Shown here one piece after another: positions 53,924-63,847 of a stretch of DNA of 64,000 nt (the stretch's first letter is position 1; each line of letters starts with the position of its first letter). Where the stretch lies: contig NZ_JBFDUZ010000001.1 of assembly GCF_040719145.1 (NCBI RefSeq), positions 310,001-374,000 of the forward strand, read 5' to 3'. The notes beneath the pieces are model-generated. The model was not told the DNA's origin. It was given only the letters and a program-made list of their open reading frames with translations, and did not search any database. Position numbers and translations under genes: made by a program. Origin of the DNA: Paenibacillus sp. JQZ6Y-1. GTDB taxonomy: Bacteria > Bacillota > Bacilli > Paenibacillales > Paenibacillaceae.

Positions 53924-54208
53924 ATGGCAAACGATCTTTTGAACAGCGTACTTGCTTTTTCTTCTACGCTGGCAGTCATTGTATTGGCATTGGTGCAATT
54001 AGTAAAAACAACGGTCAATCTCCCGAAAAACTGGATTCCACTGATTGGTACGGTGGTGGGCATTCTAATTGGTGCCGCTGCGTATCCGTTTACCGATCTG
54101 GAGCTGGTACCGCGACTATGGGCAGGCGGTCTAGCTGGGTTGTCGGCAACCGGATTGTTCGAGCTGGCATTTAATCCGAAAAATGGTACGACCAAAGAAA
54201 GCATCTGA
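53924..54208 (+). CDS. Second holin-like small membrane protein
   Basis: 94 residues with two to three membrane helices (LNSVLAFSSTLAVIVLALVQ; WIPLIGTVVGILIGAAAYPF; LWAGGLAGLSATGLFELAF), like the A118/XhlB-type holins placed next to endolysins. AGGAG precedes the ATG. It probably acts with the lysozyme encoded just upstream; a strong terminator ends the unit. Confidence 0.8.
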   Translation: MANDLLNSVLAFSSTLAVIVLALVQLVKTTVNLPKNWIPLIGTVVGILIGAAAYPFTDLELVPRLWAGGLAGLSATGLFELAFNPKNGTTKESI

Positions 54209-54323
54209 TCTGGGTTGAGCAAGCATCTAGCAAACTGTATGAAATAAGTAGAGTTGTGTTATAAGTAGAAGCAAGGCAAGTACCAGAGCAATACTACTTG
54301 CTACGCTGTACAGCTGGAAAACG

Positions 54324-54362
54324 AAAAGCCTGTATCCTCTCAAGAGGATACAGGCTTTTTAA
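54324..54362 (+). terminator. Terminator ending the tail and lysis cluster
   Basis: AAAAGCCTGTATCCTCT pairs over its full length with the second arm around a three-base loop, followed by T5. Confidence 0.95.
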
Positions 54363-54528
54363 CGCATATACATTGGAAGTACCAATCACATAGCAAGCTG
54401 GCTTATCGTGATGGACGATAATATTTCATGCCATAACGATTCTCTACTATATACATATCGCAGTCATAGATAAATCTGCAATGACATTCCACCAACTCAT
54501 TTCTCATCCCACTCTGCAATCGACCATA

Positions 54529-56430
54529 TTATGAAGCTTTTGTTGTCTTCATAGGCAGATCCAATTTTTGACCCGGATAGATCCAATGTGGATTGTTCAG
54601 GTCATTCAGATCGCGCAGTACTTTCCATGTTGTACCATGACTTTTAGCGATGGAGTAGAGCGTATCGCCTGCTTTTACTACATACGTGTTACCATCTGCT
54701 ACTGGCGGTTTAACCGGTGTAGCAGGCTTGGTTGGTGTTGGTTTCGTCGATGTTGAAGGCTTAGCCGGTGTAGTTGGTGTCGGCTTCGCAGGTGTTGTAG
54801 GTTTCGCTGGAGTTGTCGGTGTTGGTTTTGTGCTTTCTTTGTCCGGCGTTGCAGCCGTTTCAACACCTTCGGTGATGCGTTTTTCGGCAGTCAGGCTTTT
54901 CGTACCGTTGGATTGCATGTATTGGATCAGTGCTTCATCCAGTGTGCCGTACGTACCCGTTTGTTGTTTCCCTACGAACATCGTGTACTCGTCACCGCCA
55001 GCAACCATAAAGTCGTTGGTTGCTACATTGTACGTTTTGTTCAGATCCAGCGGTTTGCCGCCTACAGTAATCGTGTGAACACGGCTACCTGCCGGTTTGG
55101 AAGGATCGATTTTGTACGTAATACCGGATACATGGGAGAACGCACCTTTAGCAGTTGGATAATCGGTTGCACCGTTTTCCAGAGCAGCTTTGATGTCCGC
55201 GCCAGTCACTTGAATCGAAATGACGAGGTTACCGAATGGCAGCACCGTTACGATTTCGCCTTTGGTGACAGGACCTGCGTCGATGGAAGCACGGATACCA
55301 CCGCCGTTTGTGATCGCAGCATCTGCACCGGAAACGGAACGCATGGCATCGGTGATCAGATCGCCGAGATTCGTTTCACCAGCACGCACCTTCTCGCGTG
55401 CACCATCCAGCAGTACAGACGATTGAGCAACTACTTCATTCAGAATAGGCTCCTGTGAAGCCTTGATGGAATCGATCAGGCTAGCAACTTCGGCATTCGG
55501 TGTCACGCCTTCCGCTTGCTTCTCATCAATCGTGTAGGCTTCTTTTTTCGTTACATCGCCTTTATCTACCCACAGATCGACTACGCCAAGATGCTCACCA
55601 TATTCGCCAGTGCTAGCGATCAGGGTACCATTCTCAGTTTGACCGTTTTGCAGCAGGGTATGGCTGTGACCGTCGATGAATACGTCGATGCCTGGAACGG
55701 CTTTGACGATATCAATACTTGTCTGTTCAGTCGATTGATCCATACCGATATGACCAAGGGCAACAATCACATCCACCTTACCTTGCAACTCGGCTACCAT
55801 TTTGCGTGCAGCTTCTGTTGGATCGGTGAACTCTACATTTTTGACATTGTTTGGATTGGTTTTGTACGCCGTTTCCGGTGTTTCCAGTCCGAAGATACCG
55901 ATTTTCACACCGTCCACTTCACGAATGATATACGGCTCAAATGGTGCTTTACCGGTATCCTTTTGAATAATATTGGACGAAATTACTGGGAAGTTCGCCA
56001 TTTTAGCAAGTTCGAGCAGACGCTCGTAGCCATAGTCGAATTCATGGTTACCCGGCTCCATGACCGCATAACCCATTTTGTTCATCACTTGAATGATGCT
56101 TTCGCCGCGTACCAGTGTAGCAAATGATGTACCGTGAACTGCATCGCCGTCATCCAGCAACAACGTATTCGGATTCGCTGTACGATACAGATCGGCTAGT
56201 CCAGCGATTTTGGCAAGACCCATGGATGGTGATTCTTCCACAGCATGGGCATGCACGTCGTTCGTATGTAAGAGAGTGATATGGGTGCCTGTACCGGCAT
56301 CCTGCTTCATTTGCTGCTGAATTCCTTCTACCGTCAGAGTAGCCGGTGCAGCTGCGCCTGCGAAGCTAGCAGCATTTAAGGTCATGAATGCTGACATAGC
56401 CAATGCGAAAATCGTTTTTCCTTTGAACAT
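54529..56430 (-). CDS. Secreted 5'-nucleotidase/metallophosphoesterase with LysM domain
   Basis: 633 residues from the ATG at 56430 with GGGGAGG upstream; the frame is open nine codons further without a site. A signal peptide is followed by a metallophosphatase domain (LLHTNDVHAH, LLDDGDAVHG, PGNHEFDYG, then GHIGMD and DGHSHT, giving the two-metal ligands) and a 5'-nucleotidase C-terminal domain (GGGIRASIDAGPVTKGEIVT). A Pro/Thr/Lys repeat linker and a LysM domain (TYVVKAGDTLYSIAKSHGTT) close the protein and should hold it on peptidoglycan. It recovers phosphate and nucleosides from nucleotides outside the cell. Confidence 0.93.
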   Translation of the reverse strand: MFKGKTIFALAMSAFMTLNAASFAGAAAPATLTVEGIQQQMKQDAGTGTHITLLHTNDVHAHAVEESPSMGLAKIAGLADLYRTANPNTLLLDDGDAVHGTSFATLVRGESIIQVMNKMGYAVMEPGNHEFDYGYERLLELAKMANFPVISSNIIQKDTGKAPFEPYIIREVDGVKIGIFGLETPETAYKTNPNNVKNVEFTDPTEAARKMVAELQGKVDVIVALGHIGMDQSTEQTSIDIVKAVPGIDVFIDGHSHTLLQNGQTENGTLIASTGEYGEHLGVVDLWVDKGDVTKKEAYTIDEKQAEGVTPNAEVASLIDSIKASQEPILNEVVAQSSVLLDGAREKVRAGETNLGDLITDAMRSVSGADAAITNGGGIRASIDAGPVTKGEIVTVLPFGNLVISIQVTGADIKAALENGATDYPTAKGAFSHVSGITYKIDPSKPAGSRVHTITVGGKPLDLNKTYNVATNDFMVAGGDEYTMFVGKQQTGTYGTLDEALIQYMQSNGTKSLTAEKRITEGVETAATPDKESTKPTPTTPAKPTTPAKPTPTTPAKPSTSTKPTPTKPATPVKPPVADGNTYVVKAGDTLYSIAKSHGTTWKVLRDLNDLNNPHWIYPGQKLDLPMKTTKAS

Positions 56431-56905
56431 ATAAATTGTATTCCTCCCCTTTTGCATAATTCTTATTCATTTTATCAGTTTTCTATTAAAAGTGTTACTA
56501 CATTTATTGCGTAAGTATGTAAAAAAGTTAATTTTAATGATAATATATGTAAATTATTTTATAGTGATTATTTCCTTAGTTGTGTATGATCTATCTTAAA
56601 AAAGAATAGAAATAAGATTGATAACGGTATCAATTACGCATTTTCGACTAAATTTGAGTCGGATTGCTAAAAAAATCGAATGTGTGTCGAAAAATATCAC
56701 CACATGTTATATATAAAAATAAATTAGGATTATTATGTAAAACTTATTGCCAAAACAAGGTACATAATGTAAATTGAATTCATCCTGTGGTCAATTTCGG
56801 CAATTTCGACATGGATCACTGTATACATATACATAGAGACAATGAAATCATGTATACCGTGTCGAATTGACCTCCATCTTGTCATTCAGAAGGGAGCAAT
56901 GGTTT

Positions 56906-58549
56906 GTGAAAAAAAGTTGGGCGCTTGTACTTACACTGGTTTTATCGTTCGTATTGATTCTGGCAGGTTGTAGCGGCGGAGGGAATGGTTCTTCGAGTGA
57001 ACCGGCAGCTTCGGACAGCGGCACTGAAACCGCTTCCTCTGGAGGTACGCTGATCGTCGGTCGCGGCGGGGATTCAGCTGCACTTGATCCGGCGATTGTA
57101 ACCGATGGCGAATCACTGAAAATCGCTCAGCAAGTGTTCGATCCATTGCTGGCTTATAAAACAGGTACAACCGAGGTGGAACCTGCACTGGCGGAGAGCT
57201 GGGAAATCTCCGACGATGCACTGACATACACCTTTAAATTACGTCAGGGTGTCAAATTCCATGACGGTACTGATTTCAACGCAGCCGCCGTGGTATTCAA
57301 CTTTGACCGCTGGAGTGATCCAAAAAGTAAATACAAATTTGAAGGCGATTCATTCGATTATTATGATTCCATGTTTGGACCGGAAGACGCTCGTGTGATC
57401 AAAAGCGTTACCGCCAAAGATGATTATACCGTCGAGTTTCAATTGAACAACCCGCAGGCGCCATTCCTGCAAAACCTCGCCATGCCAGCATTCTCGATTG
57501 CGAGCCCGGCAGCAGTTGAAAAAGAAGGCGCAAACTTCAAGTCCAATCCAGTTGGTACAGGACCATTCGTTTTCAAAGAATGGAAACGCAGCGATTCGAT
57601 CACATTGGAGAAAAATAAAGAGTACTGGCAGGAAGGTTTGCCGAAAATGGATCAGCTGATCATTCGCTCCATTCCTGACAATACGGCTCGCTTCAATGCA
57701 CTGCAAAACGGCGAGATTGATATGATGGAAGACCTCAGCCCGGACGATCTGGCAACACTGGAAAGCAATCCAGAGTTGCAAAAGTTCAACCGTCCACCAT
57801 TTAACGTAGCCTACCTAGGCTTCAACGTTACCAAAGAACCGTTCAACAATCCGAAAGTGCGCGTAGCCCTGAACCATGCGGTGGACAAAAAAGGCATTAT
57901 TGATGCGTTCTTTGCCGGTCAGGCAGAAGCAGCGGTCAACCCGATTCCACCAACATTGTGGGGATACAATTCCAATATCAAAGATTATGACTACGATCTG
58001 ACCAAAGCCAAGCAATTGCTTGCTGAAGCTGGGTATCCAAACGGAATCGACAAGGAACTGACCTTCTACGCGATGCCAGTATCCCGTCCATACATGCCAG
58101 ACGGACGCAAAGTAGCAGAGGTTATTCAAGCAAGCTTTGCTCAAATCGGTGTAAAAGTAAGCATCCAATCTCCAGAGTGGGCAACGTATCTGGATGATCT
58201 GAGCAAAGGTCAAAAGGATGATCTGTTCATCATCGGCTGGACCGGTGATAACGGTGACCCAGATAACTTCTTCTACCCATTGCTCGACAAAGATTCTATT
58301 GGCGGCAACAACTATAGCCAATATGACAGCGAACCGCTGCACAAGCTGCTCGTTCAAGCACAGCGCGAAACCGATCAGGATGCGCGCGCCAAGCTGTACG
58401 AACAGGCTCAGGTGATTGTCAAAGAAGATGCACCGTGGGTACCATTGGTACACTCCACGCCATTGCTGGCAGCGAATGCCAAGCTGAAAGGCTACACTCC
58501 ATCTCCAACAGGCTCCGAGCCATACACGGAGATTTATCTGGAACAATAA
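56906..58549 (+). CDS. Oligopeptide/nickel-type ABC substrate-binding lipoprotein
   Basis: 547 residues from a GTG with GGGAG nine bases upstream. The signal peptide ends in the lipobox LILAGCSGG, then a Ser/Gly linker. The body is a family 5 solute-binding protein (YKTGTTEVEPALAESWEISD, LTYTFKLRQGVKFHDGTDFN, VGTGPFVFKEWKR). Binds short peptides or similar compounds outside. First gene of an importer operon with two permeases. The 450 bases upstream (56458-56905) are A/T-rich without a gene. Confidence 0.92.
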   Translation: MKKSWALVLTLVLSFVLILAGCSGGGNGSSSEPAASDSGTETASSGGTLIVGRGGDSAALDPAIVTDGESLKIAQQVFDPLLAYKTGTTEVEPALAESWEISDDALTYTFKLRQGVKFHDGTDFNAAAVVFNFDRWSDPKSKYKFEGDSFDYYDSMFGPEDARVIKSVTAKDDYTVEFQLNNPQAPFLQNLAMPAFSIASPAAVEKEGANFKSNPVGTGPFVFKEWKRSDSITLEKNKEYWQEGLPKMDQLIIRSIPDNTARFNALQNGEIDMMEDLSPDDLATLESNPELQKFNRPPFNVAYLGFNVTKEPFNNPKVRVALNHAVDKKGIIDAFFAGQAEAAVNPIPPTLWGYNSNIKDYDYDLTKAKQLLAEAGYPNGIDKELTFYAMPVSRPYMPDGRKVAEVIQASFAQIGVKVSIQSPEWATYLDDLSKGQKDDLFIIGWTGDNGDPDNFFYPLLDKDSIGGNNYSQYDSEPLHKLLVQAQRETDQDARAKLYEQAQVIVKEDAPWVPLVHSTPLLAANAKLKGYTPSPTGSEPYTEIYLEQ

Positions 58550-58673
58550 TACGGCTGTATCCAGCTGTATGAAGTAAGCAATCACGGAATTTCACAGCGA
58601 AAGAGACATGCTGCCATCTGCGCAGTCATGTCCTTTCACTGTCCCAATGAATGTATGGCAGGTGATCAACGAA

Positions 58674-59678
58674 GTGGGTTCCTACATTATTAAACGTCTG
58701 CTGGTCTTAATTCCGGTATTGCTCGGCATGACTATTATCGTCTTTTCCATCATTCATGCGATTCCTGGCGATCCGGCGGAAACGATTCTTGGAGAAAAAG
58801 CGACAGAGCAATCCAAACAAGCGCTGCGTGAGCAGCTCGGACTGGATCGTCCGCTGTTGGAGCAGTATTTTTCCTATCTGGGGGAATTGGTAACCGGCGA
58901 TCTTGGCAATTCCATCCGTACACGCGCACCGATCAGTGAAGAGATTGGGCCGTATCTAGCGGCGACAGTCGAGCTGACGGTAGCGAGTATGCTGTTTGCG
59001 ATTGTGATCGGTGTCAATGCCGGTATTGTTAGCGCATGGAAGCATAATTCGTGGTTTGACTACATTTGTATGTTGATTGCCTTGGTTGGCGTATCGATGC
59101 CGATCTTCTGGCTTGGTCTGATGGAGCAATGGATTTTTGCCAACAAGCTGCATTGGCTCCCGTCGATTGGACGGATGAATCAGCGTGATCCAATGGACGC
59201 GATTACAGGATTTTATGTATTGGATGCGATCATTTCTGGACAATGGAGTCAGCTGTGGACGGTGATCAAGCATCTGATCTTGCCATCCGTAGCACTCGGT
59301 ACGATTCCGATGGCTGTGATTGCTCGGATGACGCGCTCCAGTATGCTGGAAGTAATGCAATCGGATTATATCCGTACCGCTAAAGCCAAAGGTATTTCGC
59401 AATTTCTCGTTATTTACAAACATGGGCTGAAAAATGCCTTTATTCCGGTGCTAACGGTGATCGGGATTCAGACAGGCGCGCTGCTTGGCGGTGCGGTTCT
59501 GACTGAAACGATCTTTGCCTGGCCGGGTGTTGGTCGCTATATTTATGAAGCGATCAGCAACCGTGACTATCCGGTGATCCAGTCCGGCATATTGATCATT
59601 GCCGTTATGTTCGTACTTATCAATCTGCTGGTGGATCTGCTGTATGCCGTGTTTGATCCGCGTATCCAGTACAAGTAA
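58674..59678 (+). CDS. ABC permease, DppB type
   Basis: 334 residues beginning GSYIIKRLLVLIPVLLGMTI, VFSIIHAIPGDP, the standard DppB start. Six helices, with the coupling motif EVMQSDYIRTAKAKGISQFL. The GTG at 58674 is preferred because AGGTGAT lies seven to eight bases before it; the frame also has ATGs upstream at 58608 and 58647. Works with the DppC-type permease that follows after 11 bases. Confidence 0.9.
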   Translation: MGSYIIKRLLVLIPVLLGMTIIVFSIIHAIPGDPAETILGEKATEQSKQALREQLGLDRPLLEQYFSYLGELVTGDLGNSIRTRAPISEEIGPYLAATVELTVASMLFAIVIGVNAGIVSAWKHNSWFDYICMLIALVGVSMPIFWLGLMEQWIFANKLHWLPSIGRMNQRDPMDAITGFYVLDAIISGQWSQLWTVIKHLILPSVALGTIPMAVIARMTRSSMLEVMQSDYIRTAKAKGISQFLVIYKHGLKNAFIPVLTVIGIQTGALLGGAVLTETIFAWPGVGRYIYEAISNRDYPVIQSGILIIAVMFVLINLLVDLLYAVFDPRIQYK

Positions 59679-59689
59679 GAGGTGATTAC

Positions 59690-60586
59690 ATGACACAGGC
59701 TTCACTGGGTACAGGATCGGATGCACCGATCAAGGAGATCAAATCAGGACCGTGGCGCGACGGTATTCGGTTGTTTATGCGCAACAAGACCGCTGTGTTC
59801 GGACTGATGATTGTATTATTGTTTGTCGTGCTAGCGATATTAGCACCGCTCATTACCCGCTATGAATATACCACGCAGGTGCTGGCAGATCGCTTGCAGG
59901 CACCGTCGGCACAGCATTGGTTTGGTACCGATGATCTGGGACGTGACATTTTTACTCGTACTATTTATGGGGCACGTCTCTCACTCTGGGTCGGCTTGCT
60001 GTCTGTCATTGGTTCGATTATCGTCGGAACAGCGCTCGGTATTTTGGCTGGCTTTTATGGTAAATGGGTGGATATGATCATCTCGCGATTTTTTGATATT
60101 TTGCTGGCGTTTCCGGGCATTTTGCTGGCGATTGCGATTGTCGCTGTGCTCGGACCGTCACTGCAAAATGCGCTGTATGCGATTGCCATCGTTAATATTC
60201 CGACCTATGGGCGACTGGTGCGTTCACGCGTCCTATCACTACGACAGGAAGAGTTTATTACGGCGGCACGCGCCATCGGCGTACCGGATACACGCATTCT
60301 GTTTCGTCACATTTTGCCAAACAGTATAACACCGATTATCGTTCAAGGAACGCTGGGGATTGCGACGGCGATTATCGAAGCAGCAGGGCTTGGATTTCTC
60401 GGTCTGGGTGCACAGCCGCCAGAACCAGAATGGGGCAAAATGCTGTCAGATTCACGTCAGTTTATCCAGACCGCGCCGTGGACAGTCATTTTCCCGGGAT
60501 TATGTATTTTGCTTACCTCGCTCGGCTTCAATCTGATGGGCGATGGATTGCGTGATACCTTTGATCCTAAGCTCAAAAATCGGTAA
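59690..60586 (+). CDS. ABC permease, DppC type
   Basis: 298 residues. N-terminal DppC/OppC domain, then HWFGTDDLGRDIFTRTIYGA, the EAA loop REEFITAARAIG-like QEEFITAARAIGVPDTRILF, and AGLGFLGLGAQPPEPEWGKM. AGAGGTGATT precedes the ATG. The two ATPases such importers need are not next to it; the operon ends in a strong terminator, so they must be encoded elsewhere. Confidence 0.92.
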   Translation: MTQASLGTGSDAPIKEIKSGPWRDGIRLFMRNKTAVFGLMIVLLFVVLAILAPLITRYEYTTQVLADRLQAPSAQHWFGTDDLGRDIFTRTIYGARLSLWVGLLSVIGSIIVGTALGILAGFYGKWVDMIISRFFDILLAFPGILLAIAIVAVLGPSLQNALYAIAIVNIPTYGRLVRSRVLSLRQEEFITAARAIGVPDTRILFRHILPNSITPIIVQGTLGIATAIIEAAGLGFLGLGAQPPEPEWGKMLSDSRQFIQTAPWTVIFPGLCILLTSLGFNLMGDGLRDTFDPKLKNR

Positions 60587-60628
60587 GAGTATCCCGCTGT
60601 CATGGCAATGTATACGTCTTTAACAAGG

Positions 60629-60656
60629 TCCGGGCCGAAGGGTCCGGATTTTTTTC
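60629..60656 (+). terminator. Terminator of the importer operon
   Basis: An 8-bp stem (TCCGGGCC with GGTCCGGA, one G-T pair) around a GAAG loop, followed by seven T. Confidence 0.9.
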
Positions 60657-60848
60657 TTCCTATATATAGGTGTAAAATTAGAGCCGTGTATATTGTGAAT
60701 TTCAAAGGGCTTCAAACCGCTGTAAAGCACGTATCCATTTTCGGCAAAATCAACGATTTGTGGATTGATCTTTTCGGATGCTCGAAAAATGTGTATAATC
60801 ACTCCAACTGTGAACGTTACAGAAAGCATAAGTACAGGAGAACAAGAT

Positions 60849-62267
60849 ATGGACAAATTTGCAAAACTCAAACATATGCGTGAGCATCGACAGTATGCTG
60901 AAGATAAACATGAAGCTTCTCGTGAAGCGTATGAACGTGACTATTCGCGTTTGATTCACTCACCGACCTTTCGCCGATTGCAGGGTAAGTCGCAGGTATT
61001 CGGTGCGGGAACTGGCGACTATTATCGTACCCGTCTGACCCACTCCCTAGAGGTGGCGCAGATTGCACGTCAGGCAGCGAAAAGTCTGCTCACCCGTTAT
61101 CCAGAAATTCAGGAGCATCAGGCGGACAATCCGGGTCTGATTATTCACCCAGAGGTGGTAGAATGCGCCTCCATTGCGCATGACTTCGGTCATCCGCCAT
61201 TTGGACATAAGGGGGAAGAGGTGCTTGCTGGTATTCTAGATGACTGGATCGCCAGCAAGACGAAAGAAGCGCTGCGTGGACGTTCAGCAACAGAGGAAGA
61301 ATACGAGCGTGTGCATCGCGAAATGCGCGAGAAATATGAGCATTTTGAAGGCAATGCTCATAATTTCCGACTGATCATGTTTTTGGAAAAGCGTGAAAAT
61401 CTAGATGGTCTGAATCTATGCGATGCCGTGCTGCTTGGCATTAACAAATATCCGTATTCTGGTATGGATAACAAAAAGGGATTGTATGAGCGCGAATGGC
61501 AGTACATCCGCGAGATTCGCCAGCAATGGGGCATTCCTGATCGCAAAACCACCTTGGAAGCGCAATTGATGGATTTATGCGATGATATTGCTTATTCTGC
61601 TCATGATCTAGAGGATGGCATCAAGGCAGGCAAGATTGAAGTACATGAGCATTTTATGAAAGACCCGCATATTCATAAATTAATTATTGAGAAAATTATG
61701 ACGCTGGAAGACTGGTTCTGGCAGGGCTGCAAATCGGACGAAATCTCGGTGAAGGTCGATCAGGTGCTGACCGACTACCTGCACGTCTGGCGTGAAAAGC
61801 TTCCTACCTGCGGTATGGACTATTCGCGTACTCGGCGTGAAGTCAAAGCATACTGGGTAAATCATTTTGTAAGTCAGCTTGGCGTCATCGACGATGATAG
61901 CTGGAAAAAGATTACCTTTGTACAGGAAGGCTACGAAAACGCCGATATGCTGCGTACCGTCAGTGTATTGAAAAGCTTCGCTTGGGTAACGATGATTCGT
62001 GATTTGCGGGTACAGCGTCTGCAAAAACGCAGCGAGTGGATTATCCGTCGTTTATGGAAAGCTTTTATCGATCAGGAAACGTCGATGGCGATTATGCCGT
62101 CCGACTGGTTGCAACGGTTTGAGCACGATCAAGCTAGCGACCATCCGGTATGGACATGGGAGCGCATGATTATTGATTATATCGCTGGTATGACGGATGC
62201 GTTTGCCGAGAAAATTTATAATGAGTTGTACGGATTGAAAGTCGGCTCTATCTATGATGTAGACTGA
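60849..62267 (+). CDS. dgt: Deoxyguanosinetriphosphate triphosphohydrolase (dGTPase)
   Basis: 472 residues. The HD domain is clear: THSLEVAQIARQAAK (His65), HDFGHPPFGHKGEE (His111, Asp112) and LCDDIAYSAHDLEDG. It hydrolyses dGTP to deoxyguanosine and triphosphate. GGAG lies eight bases before the ATG at 60849. No other functional partner nearby; followed after 32 bases by the monooxygenase-like gene, probably co-transcribed. Confidence 0.92.
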   Translation: MDKFAKLKHMREHRQYAEDKHEASREAYERDYSRLIHSPTFRRLQGKSQVFGAGTGDYYRTRLTHSLEVAQIARQAAKSLLTRYPEIQEHQADNPGLIIHPEVVECASIAHDFGHPPFGHKGEEVLAGILDDWIASKTKEALRGRSATEEEYERVHREMREKYEHFEGNAHNFRLIMFLEKRENLDGLNLCDAVLLGINKYPYSGMDNKKGLYEREWQYIREIRQQWGIPDRKTTLEAQLMDLCDDIAYSAHDLEDGIKAGKIEVHEHFMKDPHIHKLIIEKIMTLEDWFWQGCKSDEISVKVDQVLTDYLHVWREKLPTCGMDYSRTRREVKAYWVNHFVSQLGVIDDDSWKKITFVQEGYENADMLRTVSVLKSFAWVTMIRDLRVQRLQKRSEWIIRRLWKAFIDQETSMAIMPSDWLQRFEHDQASDHPVWTWERMIIDYIAGMTDAFAEKIYNELYGLKVGSIYDVD

Positions 62268-62299
62268 GCCGCTGGGTGAAGCACGAAAGGAGAGACATC

Positions 62300-63241
62300 A
62301 TGACAGAACAACAAACTTCCATCCCGCTAGGCATATTGGATATGTCTCCCGTGCTGGAACAGGTATCCGTGGAAGAAGCCTTAGAACGTTCCGTGCAGCT
62401 GGCGATTATGGCAGAACAGCATGGTTATGATCGTTTCTGGTTATCCGAGCATCATGATATGGCGGCTTTGGCTTGCACCGCACCCGAAGTGCTAATTGCC
62501 CATATCGGTGTGCGCACATCTAGTATTCGGCTCGGTTCGGGAGCAGTGCTGCTGCCACATTATAGCCCAATGAAGGTGGCGGAAACATTTCGTATGCTAT
62601 CGGCACTGTATCCGGGGCGGATCGATCTAGGTATCGGGCGCGCACCGGGCGGTTCGGCACATGCGGCAATCGCGCTCAGTGGCAATTATTTGGCACATGT
62701 GGCGGAGATGCCGCAGCTGGTTCGTGATGTGCGTAGTTTGTTACAGGACCAACATCAGGTGGAGGGCAGTACAGTACATGCTCGTCCGCAGTCAGCATTC
62801 CAGCCACAGCTTTGGCTGCTTGGTACGAATCGTAAAAGTGCTGGACTGGCTGCCGCGCATGGTGCAGGCTATGTATTTGGTCATTTTATGAGCAGCAGTG
62901 ATGGGCAGTCAGCGATTCAGCATTATCGGGAGCAATTTCAGCCAGCGGCTGATGGAGAGCAAGCGCGTGTCATTTTGGCGATTAAGGTTATCGCTGCGGA
63001 TACGAATGTACGTGCAGAAGGACTCTATACGAAATGGAAACAGTCGCCTGCTGGTCTGGCAGCAACAGGGGAAGAGATGCCAGAACCGATGATCGGTACA
63101 CCTGCAACGCTACGACAACAGTTTCAAGAGATATTGGTGCAGTATCAAGCGGATGAGCTGATGCTAATCTGCCCGCTGGATCAATATGACGAGCGAATGT
63201 ATGTATATGAAACGGCTATAGCAGCAGTGAAGGGCTTCTAA
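62300..63241 (+). CDS. Luciferase-like (LLM class) flavin-dependent monooxygenase
   Basis: 313 residues: IPLGILDMSPVLEQVSVEEA, AEQHGYDRFWLSEHHDMAAL, LGSGAVLLPHYSPMKVAETF, RIDLGIGRAPGG. These are the marks of the MsnO8/YceB group of bacterial luciferase-like enzymes using reduced FMN. AAAGGAG precedes the ATG. Substrate unknown. Confidence 0.9.
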   Translation: MTEQQTSIPLGILDMSPVLEQVSVEEALERSVQLAIMAEQHGYDRFWLSEHHDMAALACTAPEVLIAHIGVRTSSIRLGSGAVLLPHYSPMKVAETFRMLSALYPGRIDLGIGRAPGGSAHAAIALSGNYLAHVAEMPQLVRDVRSLLQDQHQVEGSTVHARPQSAFQPQLWLLGTNRKSAGLAAAHGAGYVFGHFMSSSDGQSAIQHYREQFQPAADGEQARVILAIKVIAADTNVRAEGLYTKWKQSPAGLAATGEEMPEPMIGTPATLRQQFQEILVQYQADELMLICPLDQYDERMYVYETAIAAVKGF

Positions 63242-63470
63242 CAGCAGTCAAAGACTTTTAGCAGCGGATGCGATAGAGAGGTCTACACGATCTGAAAAGC
63301 TGGAAATTTTAGATGTAGCGATTGCTTCCTCTTTTATATTCATCAGAGTAAGCGTTGGACTCCATTTGTCCAGAATAGAAGATGCAAACGATGATTGTTT
63401 AGCTATTCATTCAGCATTATATTTATACAGCTGTCTGAATGAATGCACAACATTATAATGAAGAAACAGG

Positions 63471-63505
63471 CAGCAACCGGATGACATAAACCGGTTGCTG
63501 TTTTT
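63471..63505 (+). terminator. Terminator after the monooxygenase gene
   Basis: CAGCAACCGG and CCGGTTGCTG around a ten-base loop, followed by T5. The rest of the 63242-63725 gap shows no gene. Confidence 0.9.
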
Positions 63506-63725
63506 AGAGTCAAGCTACTGTTGACTTAGAATCGTTGCCAATGAGCACAAGCGATCCAGCATATTTTGATAGCATATACTCTATTCAAATTATAGAGATA
63601 CCTCTAGAATGTATGCCAAAATAAATGAACCAAAATGAGCCTGTGGTTACGTTGCATAATCCGCAGAAATATGCAAACCATACATCAGTCTAGATCATTC
63701 GATGCTATTCAAACCATATAGCAGC

Positions 63726-63760
63726 AAAAAGACTCGCTTCTCCATAAGAGAAACGAGCCT
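63726..63760 (-). terminator. Terminator of the dehydrogenase gene
   Basis: CTCG.TTCTC pairs with GAGAA.CGAG (one mismatch); the A run at 63726 gives a T run on the minus strand. Confidence 0.75.
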
Positions 63761-63847
63761 TAGACAAAAAGAAGCATCAGTAACGCTTCCATTACATACA
63801 GTTATCGCCATTTTATCCATTTCAACTTTTTATTGAGACAAGGATGA

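Noticed and set aside
37259..54208. Complete prophage
   Set aside because: No integrase, replication, terminase, portal, protease or capsid gene is present, and attachment site duplications were not seen.
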